A program made the position numbers and the translations under genes. Below are positions 1 to 64,000 of a stretch of 64,000 nucleotides of DNA, one piece after another. Position 1 is the first letter of the stretch. Each line of letters begins with the position of its first letter. Below the pieces are notes generated by a model. That model worked only from the letters and a program-made list of their open reading frames with translations, had not been told where the DNA came from and searched no databases. Source of the stretch: Amorphochlora amoebiformis (Eukaryota; Cercozoa; Chlorarachniophyceae); contig BAAHQB010000298.1 in assembly GCA_054601695.1 (NCBI GenBank), positions 124,001 to 188,000 of the forward strand. Direction: 5' to 3'.

Positions 1-121
1 TATATGTGTAAATATATATATATATATATATATTATATATGTATATTTTATATTAATGTATGTACATAGTGTGTATATATATATATATATAAAGATGTGT
101 GTATGTACAACATAAATATAT

Positions 122-152
<31 letters not shown>

Positions 153-235
153 AATGTATATATATATATATATATGTATGTATATATAATGTGTATATAC
201 ATATAATATATATATATATATATATTTTACAATAG

Positions 236-14657
<14,422 letters not shown>

Positions 14658-15378
14658 TCGAAAATTCCAGATTATTCTTCGAAATCTACAGAAACTTCCA
14701 GATTATTCATGGAACCTCTAGACGATAATTACCTTAAATACTACTTAGACTATTTCTAGTCCATTCGAACCCTTTCGGCGCGCTCTGATCCTAGATGCAA
14801 GTCTAGAAGTTAGCATCCGATGAGTCTTTCACGATACATTCCAGAACTTGTACCATTGAATTCTGACAGCGATTGGCGTACTTCTGAGCAGCGATTGGCG
14901 TAACATTGTTGTAATCCAGGTAATTTTACAGTAGCACTCTGGTAGATGAATTATAATTTATACACCAGTTATAAATCACGACTGAGTCTTGTTCAGTTTT
15001 CTTAACAGTTTGAAAACTATAATCGATAGTACTAGTTGTCATTAGCGATACCTAGCTATATATAGATACCTTGTTACTGTAGTTAATTATATAGATTAAT
15101 GCGCCTGATACTAGATCATATAGTCTGACGGTCTAGACAGTGATAATACCTTACAACTGGTCGTCATTAGGCGTTCACTTTCTAGATTTTTCTAGACGAC
15201 TTTGCATCTAGTTGCATGGAATATTCAGTAGATTCAGCACTGCAATGCCTCTAGTTATGCCTCTAGTTAGGACCACCAGCTCAGTCGTAATTAATGCAAC
15301 TTCTAGAACCTTGGAGAATGAATCGAACTTGGCTTAAGCAGAAGCTACTTCTAGTTGTATCTAGGTGTCTCCAATCAG
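14658..15378. other. Convergent intergenic spacer between genes A and B, CTAG-rich
   Basis: About 720 bp of unique sequence between the TGA of gene A and the 3' end of the minus-strand CDF gene. No long frame or homology recognised. The tetramer CTAG occurs many times (TCTAGA, CTAGTT), far above chance. It presumably holds both 3' UTRs and poly(A) signals. Confidence 0.6.
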
Positions 15379-15445
15379 CTATGGTGAGTTATCGGTTGAT
15401 AGCTGGAATCGAATTTCTCGAACTCGTGGGTTCGATTCGTGTATG
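15360..15445 (+). other. tRNA-like A-box/B-box pair (degenerate)
   Basis: ATGGTGAGTTATCGGTTGAT resembles a tRNA A box and GTGGGTTCGATTCGTG a B box (GGTTCGANTCC), about 45 bp apart. Acceptor and T stems do not pair properly, so this is not an intact tRNA. It may be a tRNA-derived SINE relic or chance. Confidence 0.2.
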
Positions 15446-15658
15446 TGCTGGGATGAGAAATAAATATGGAATGGGTTAGTAGGAGTGAAAATGTGTTGTT
15501 TGTGTATCGTTGTATACTATAACTTCATATATATATATATATATATATAATATCACATATATATATATATATATATCACATATATGTACATATATATATA
15601 TATATACATATTTATTATACATATATATTACGTATAATCTATACGTAACTTGTATGTC

Positions 15659-15694
<36 letters not shown>

Positions 15695-15740
15695 TGTCAT
15701 ATAGTATATTTTAGTATCATATATAGATATTGACATATGA

Positions 15741-15788
<48 letters not shown>

Positions 15789-15789
15789 C

Positions 15790-27721
<11,932 letters not shown>

Positions 27722-28145
27722 ATCTACCCCAAAAAAAAGAAAAAGTTCAAAAACCCCAAGAGATCTCCAAGAAATCTCTAAGAGATCTCCAAGAAATCTC
27801 CAAGAAATCTCTCAGAGATCTCTAGGAAATCTCCAGGAAATCTGCAGAAAATCCCAACAGCTTCCTCCCAAATATAAGAAAATCTCGAGAACAAGCAAGA
27901 AAATTCTTATCTTACAAACCCAGACTCCCTCGACAGAACCCCTAACCCTAACCCTAACCCTAACCCTACCCTAACCCTAACCTCTGACCCTAACCCCTGA
28001 CCCTAACCCTAACCCTAACCCTAACCATAGGGCCGAGTCAATGGACCTCGAACTAAGATATGCTGAATGATCTGATCCTAACCCGAACCCTAACCCTAAT
28101 CCTAACCCTAACCCTAACCCTAACCGTCATCATCGTCATGGATCA
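27722..28145. other. Spacer between genes C and B (both minus strand)
   Basis: 424 bp upstream of the CDF start codon. It holds an 11-bp tandem array (27759-27858), a CCCTAA array (about 27940-28020 and 28078-28125) and one copy of the telomere-associated unit at 28025-28080. The promoter of gene B should be here, but no specific motif is recognised. Confidence 0.5.
27759..27858 (+). repeat. 11-bp tandem repeat (AAGAAATCTCC)
   Basis: About nine units of AAGAAATCTCC/AAGAGATCTCC immediately upstream of the CDF start codon on the minus strand. Confidence 0.9.
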
Positions 28146-33017
<4,872 letters not shown>

Positions 33018-33594
33018 CCCCTGAGGTTCTCCTTTCTCTCTAATCAGTCAATTACTGCTGAAATATTTGTATTTTGCAAGATGCACAACATGCCACAGAT
33101 TCCTCTCAAGAGGAAATATTTCGGGGGAGGAGGTTTCGGGTCAGCCAAACTCCTTCCCGCCATATCACCGTAATTAAGAGGAGACGGGGGAGGGGGGGTA
33201 GGGGGTTAGATGAGGATAGGAGGAATATAGACAGAAATACGGCTATATTCCGCGAGATTACAGCCTGCTTTGAGATATGAGGGTTGGATAAATGTGAATC
33301 TTACACCTTTAAGTTCATCTTTTCGCACAGATATCGGGCTTTTTCCTTGGTATCTTCAAGGAGGGGTACCTTGGAATCTATTTGGGGTGCGGCGGGGGGA
33401 GGGGGGAAGTGAGGGGAACGGGTTGCGGTTGGGTAAGGAGAGCCAACCCCTGGTCAAGAGCTGAGGCGCGAAATAAGACCTGCCGAATTATTGTTTTAAG
33501 TTAGTTTTGTGACCAAGCGCACAGTCACCAACTTGGATTCCGATCTTTTCGGAAATAATAACATTTAATTCTTCGGCCAAAATTGGAAGAAATC
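33018..33594. promoter_or_regulatory. Candidate divergent promoter region between genes C and D
   Basis: 577 bp of unique, repeat-free sequence between the tentative ATG of gene C (minus) and the well-supported ATG of gene D at 33595 (plus). Contains G-runs (33185-33205, 33390-33410). No TATA box is diagnostic in such AT-rich DNA. The assignment rests on gene arrangement only. Confidence 0.3.
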
Positions 33595-43440
<9,846 letters not shown>

Positions 43441-43875
43441 AGTTCTGAATACTAGCCGGACTAGTTAACTATAGATAGATGTACACTACCTAAACTCCAG
43501 ACCGTGCTGGATATCAATGGTACAGTAGTAGTAACCGTTGGTAGAGTAACAGGAACTGAAGTTAAGTTAAAACTCTAGCTAAATGATTTAGAATGCGCTA
43601 TCTTGTCTATTATAAACATAGATCTATATAGTAAGATGTTACAACTTCTAGAACTTTCGCAAGGTTTAATTATATGTATGTACAGACCTAGAAATTTTGA
43701 ATATTCTAGAATTTTTTTGTCGTACCACGTCAAGTAGGTAACTTCAGAATATTCTGAGGCTTTCCGAGGCGTTGTACATATATAATCATGATCGTATTTA
43801 ATACATTTACTAGTTAGATTCATGAATTCAATAGTCAAAGCGGCCAGCGCCCTATCCTTACTCTGATAATTTCAG

Positions 43876-43976
43876 GAATCACGACTTACACTGGGCCAGC
43901 CGCTGAATTCATTGAACATTATTCGTTTGCCATACTCAGTGCCCTGGCTCATAAGTACGTACTAGACGAATTCTAA
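43876..43976 (+). CDS. Candidate exon of uncertain strand in the D-E spacer
   Basis: Plus strand: acceptor ATTTCAG then an open frame, ITTYTGPAAEFIEHYSFAIL then SALAHKYVLDEF, ending TAA. Minus strand over the same bases: acceptor GAGCCAG, frame GTEYGKRIMFNEFSGWPS, donor GTAAGT, preceded by another phase-compatible piece (DWAMEPEICSLEF, about 43970-44010). Both readings are coding-like, so I cannot assign the strand. The region is unique sequence. Confidence 0.33.
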
Positions 43977-44022
43977 AGAACATATTTCAGGTTCCATCGC
44001 CCAATCCTGACAAGAACGAACC

Positions 44023-44136
44023 ATGTTAGGCTACTTCTCGGAGCTGCATTAAGCCCTCAACCCGCAGGGGTTGACCGTGCTAAAGGAGGGCAGTAAACGA
44101 GCCGAGCGAAGGCGAGAAAGGGGAGTTGCAGGCTGA
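44023..44136 (+). pseudogene. ORF interrupted by one in-frame TAA
   Basis: ATG at 44023 reads MLGYFSELH, then TAA at 44050-44052, then in the same frame ALNPQGLTVLKEGSKRAE and a basic end to TGA at 44134. The continuity of natural-looking sequence across the stop suggests a decayed coding piece, a missed splice or chance. No homologue recognised. Confidence 0.25.
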
Positions 44137-44153
44137 ATGGAACAGGCGACGCC

Positions 44154-44192
44154 CATGACACGTGTCATGAGATGTCCATGACACGTGTCATG
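44154..44192. promoter_or_regulatory. Two copies of a perfect 16-bp palindrome with CACGTG core
   Basis: CATGACACGTGTCATG at 44154-44169 and again at 44177-44192, 23 bp apart. Each is its own reverse complement and contains the CACGTG E-box/G-box core bound by bHLH and bZIP dimers in many eukaryotes. It lies about 1.1 kb upstream of the RGS gene start. A regulatory role is inference. Confidence 0.4.
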
Positions 44193-44246
44193 CGCGAACC
44201 GGTTCGGTATCGTAACGGCGACGGTTTCAGATCTTCATAGTTTCGA

Positions 44247-44309
44247 CCCGGAATCGATAAATCTAGCCAGCCACTCGTTCCGCGTGCTGAACACACCTCT
44301 CTCGCGCGA
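44247..44309 (+). CDS. Coding-like segment in the D-E spacer (unplaced)
   Basis: After GTTTCAG at 44236-44242 the frame LHSFDPESINLASHSFRVLN then TPLSREEE is open and ends near a GTGCGG donor. Composition is exon-like, but no start and no neighbouring exon could be joined with confidence; downstream sequence becomes G/T-rich low complexity. Boundaries are approximate. Confidence 0.25.
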
Positions 44310-44623
44310 AGAAGAGGGTGCGGGAGGACCCAGATGTATGCTCATGAATAGCAGGGATACCGTATCTCGGGTGGAATGGCGGGGGGGAGGAATTTTTCGT
44401 GCTTTTTTTCCTGTTTTGAAACTAAATTTGGGGAGATGTTGGGGTTCTTGGATTAGCAGAAAGGAAGTAACATGTTATTCTGGGTTGGTGGGTAACATGT
44501 TTTTGGTTGTTTTGAGGGATGGGAGGGGGGGGGAGGAAGGGGATATGTGATGGTAGAGGAAGGGGGGGGATTGAGGCTTGGATGGGGATACAATGGAGCA
44601 TTATTTTACTTTGACATGTTCAA

Positions 44624-44667
<44 letters not shown>

Positions 44668-44686
44668 TTATGTAATATAAAGTGAC

Positions 44687-44723
<37 letters not shown>

Positions 44724-44893
44724 TGAATTTTTGTATGATACAATGCAGTACATATATTTAAATGTATGTATGGATGTATGTCATGACACACATCGTGGAC
44801 ACATTTACGTGGAATGGGAAATTCTCCTTTGAAGACAATGATACATACATATATATATATATATATATAATGTATGCATATATATATATATGC

Positions 44894-44976
<83 letters not shown>

Positions 44977-44978
44977 CT

Positions 44979-45012
<34 letters not shown>

Positions 45013-45038
45013 ATATATATAATATACTCAATATATAT

Positions 45039-45087
<49 letters not shown>

Positions 45088-45202
45088 CTCATATATATAC
45101 ACACATACATATACTCATACACACACAAATATATATACACACATATACATATATCTATATAAATATATATAATATTATATATATATATATATATATAAAT
45201 AC

Positions 45203-45238
<36 letters not shown>

Positions 45239-45259
45239 GTATAATGTATGTATATGTAG

Positions 45260-62636
<17,377 letters not shown>

Positions 62637-62703
62637 ATACGGGTAACCATAACACACAAATATATATATATATAATATATACATACATATATGTATATAT
62701 ATA

Positions 62704-62734
<31 letters not shown>

Positions 62735-62735
<1 letters not shown>

Positions 62736-62825
62736 GCGACAACAAGGAAGAAGATGTCAAAACTGTAAAAAGAATTACTGGGGAGTGTATAATATGGACA
62801 TATATATATATATATATACATATAG

Positions 62826-62865
<40 letters not shown>

Positions 62866-63133
62866 ATATATGTAATATTACAAATATATACATACATATA
62901 TTTATATATATATATATATATATATAGAAATATATGTACATATATATACATATATTACATATATATATATTTATAATTTGGAGAACAAGAAACAGAAGTC
63001 TCACTCTAAACATAATTACTGGTTAGTATATTATATGATACAATATATAAGTATATATATATATATATATATAATATATATATATGTGTGTGCAATATGT
63101 GTATATGTGTGTGTGTGTATACATAATCATAAG

Positions 63134-63164
<31 letters not shown>

Positions 63165-63350
63165 ACATATATATATATAACATATATATATACATATATA
63201 TATATATATAAATGTATGTATTGTATATATATACATATACATATTATATATATATATATATATATATAATATTATATATATATATATATATTACTATATA
63301 TAACTATATATATATATATATGTATATTTGTATGTATATTTATATATATA

Positions 63351-63407
<57 letters not shown>

Positions 63408-63470
63408 ACATGTGAGCGATAACAAGAAATCTTCAGATGTCAAACTCTAGACAGATTACTGTTAACTGTA
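62735..63470 (+). repeat. Degenerate copies of gene E 3' end
   Basis: GAGCGATAACAAGAAATCTT-like segments followed by AGATTACTG near 62735, 62985 and 63412 resemble 62609-62645 (GAGCGAAAACAAAAAACAAG). Confidence 0.65.
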
Positions 63471-63489
63471 AATATGTGTACATATATAC

Positions 63490-63529
<40 letters not shown>

Positions 63530-63530
63530 G

Positions 63531-64000
63531 TACATCACACCCCGATTCTATTACACATAACTCATTCCACTCCCCTTCGTTCTTACTAACATCATACTCA
63601 TATATCGATCAATATTCCCCAGATTCTCTCGATTTCGCTTAATCTTGTTCATCATGATCAGGCGCACAGCAATCCAGAGTGATGATTGGACGCACTGGAA
63701 ACCGGCATACACAGCAGGACAGTACGTTCAGGAGCTTTTAACTTGCGGCAAGCCTTAATCATGGTTGTACCAATACAATAATTAACAATTTGGTTATGAA
63801 TCTAGTTACTTATAAACTGCATATATCCATGTCTCTATAAGTATGATGATCCGACAGGCGCGGTAAGGTGTCACGGTATTCTCACTTAGTCTCAGACGGT
63901 GTAGTAATCTAGAGTAATGGACTTCTAAGTTCAAGTTTGTCCTAGTTTTCGCTCGGTACGATATTGATGTGATAAATTTTATTTGGACTCAGAGCCTTGA
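63531..64000. other. Unique sequence at the right edge
   Basis: No simple repeat. Apart from the candidate exon 63623-63758, nothing further was recognised to the window end. Confidence 0.5.
63623..63758 (+). CDS. Candidate terminal exon, short basic/hydrophobic C-terminus
   Basis: After a TTCCCCAG acceptor an open frame runs 44 codons to TAA: FSRFRLILFIMIRRTAIQSD then DWTHWKPAYTAGQYVQELL. Codon use is like that of the exons, and the stretch is outside repeat sequence. Its phase (one leading base) fits the donor at 61812 of the RGS gene, so it could be an alternative last exon of that gene instead of 62585-62636. It could also belong to another gene, or its ATG at 63653 could be a start. No function recognised. 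Confidence 0.35.

Noticed and set aside
15294-15479. Plus-strand frame of 61 codons after gene A
   Set aside because: In the convergent spacer; no acceptor or family motif, and it overlaps the possible CDF 3' end on the other strand.
43575-43838. Minus-strand frame of 87 codons
   Set aside because: It lies in the CTAG-rich 3' flank of gene D, has no splice links or recognisable motif, and composition does not match the exons.
44779-44850. Start exon [18 protein letters not shown] for gene E
   Set aside because: Coding-like, but no GT donor follows before the (TA)n, so it cannot be joined to exon 45260.

Overview
The window is nuclear DNA from an intron-rich, probably unicellular eukaryote. 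The signs are canonical GT-AG introns, many tiny exons (11 to 188 nt) in phase with each other, hexameric TTAGGG/CCCTAA telomere-type repeats inside genes, and introns that are almost pure simple sequence (TA)n, (TATG)n, (CT)n. Exons have balanced base composition and ordinary codons; TGA and TAG serve as stops. The sequence does not fix the species. A repeat-rich protist such as a rhizarian/foraminiferan is one possibility, held at low confidence. Nearly every long open frame (YIYI, LSLS, LGLG, LTLT, NPNP) is translated repeat. The real coding sequence is a set of short islands that I joined by splice sites and reading phase.

Layout: (A) 236-14657, plus strand, 5'-truncated: thioredoxin-fold-like protein with a Lys-rich then acidic tail, stop TGA. 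(B) 27721 down to about 15790, minus strand: a cation diffusion facilitator (CDF) metal transporter with two EF-hand calcium loops inserted in its cytosolic C-terminal domain. A and B converge on a CTAG-rich spacer. (C) 33017 down to 28146, minus strand: a small protein of unknown function; its C-terminal exons are convincing and its N-terminal exons tentative. (D) 33595-43440, plus strand: a complete 455-residue protein with two membrane segments and a large glycosylated middle domain, 20 exons in perfect phase. (43441-45259) unique, unresolved spacer with coding-like pieces and two palindromes. (E) 45260 to about 62636, plus strand: an RGS-domain protein followed by several membrane helices. 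The last 1.3 kb holds degenerate copies of E's 3' end and one more candidate terminal exon.

Three architectural themes stand out. First, telomere-type repeats lie directly on intron boundaries and appear to supply 5' splice sites (GTAACCC, GTTAGGG) and 3' splice sites (CCCTAACAG, CCCTAACCAG), with CTAAC as a ready branch-point motif. Second, short segments spanning exon-intron junctions have been tandemly amplified inside the adjoining introns at more than a dozen exons, up to about 14 extra copies. Third, very long polypyrimidine tracts lie on the sense strand of the host gene for both orientations. The genes share no obvious pathway; A, B, D and E are consistent with membrane, secretory, metal or G-protein signalling roles.
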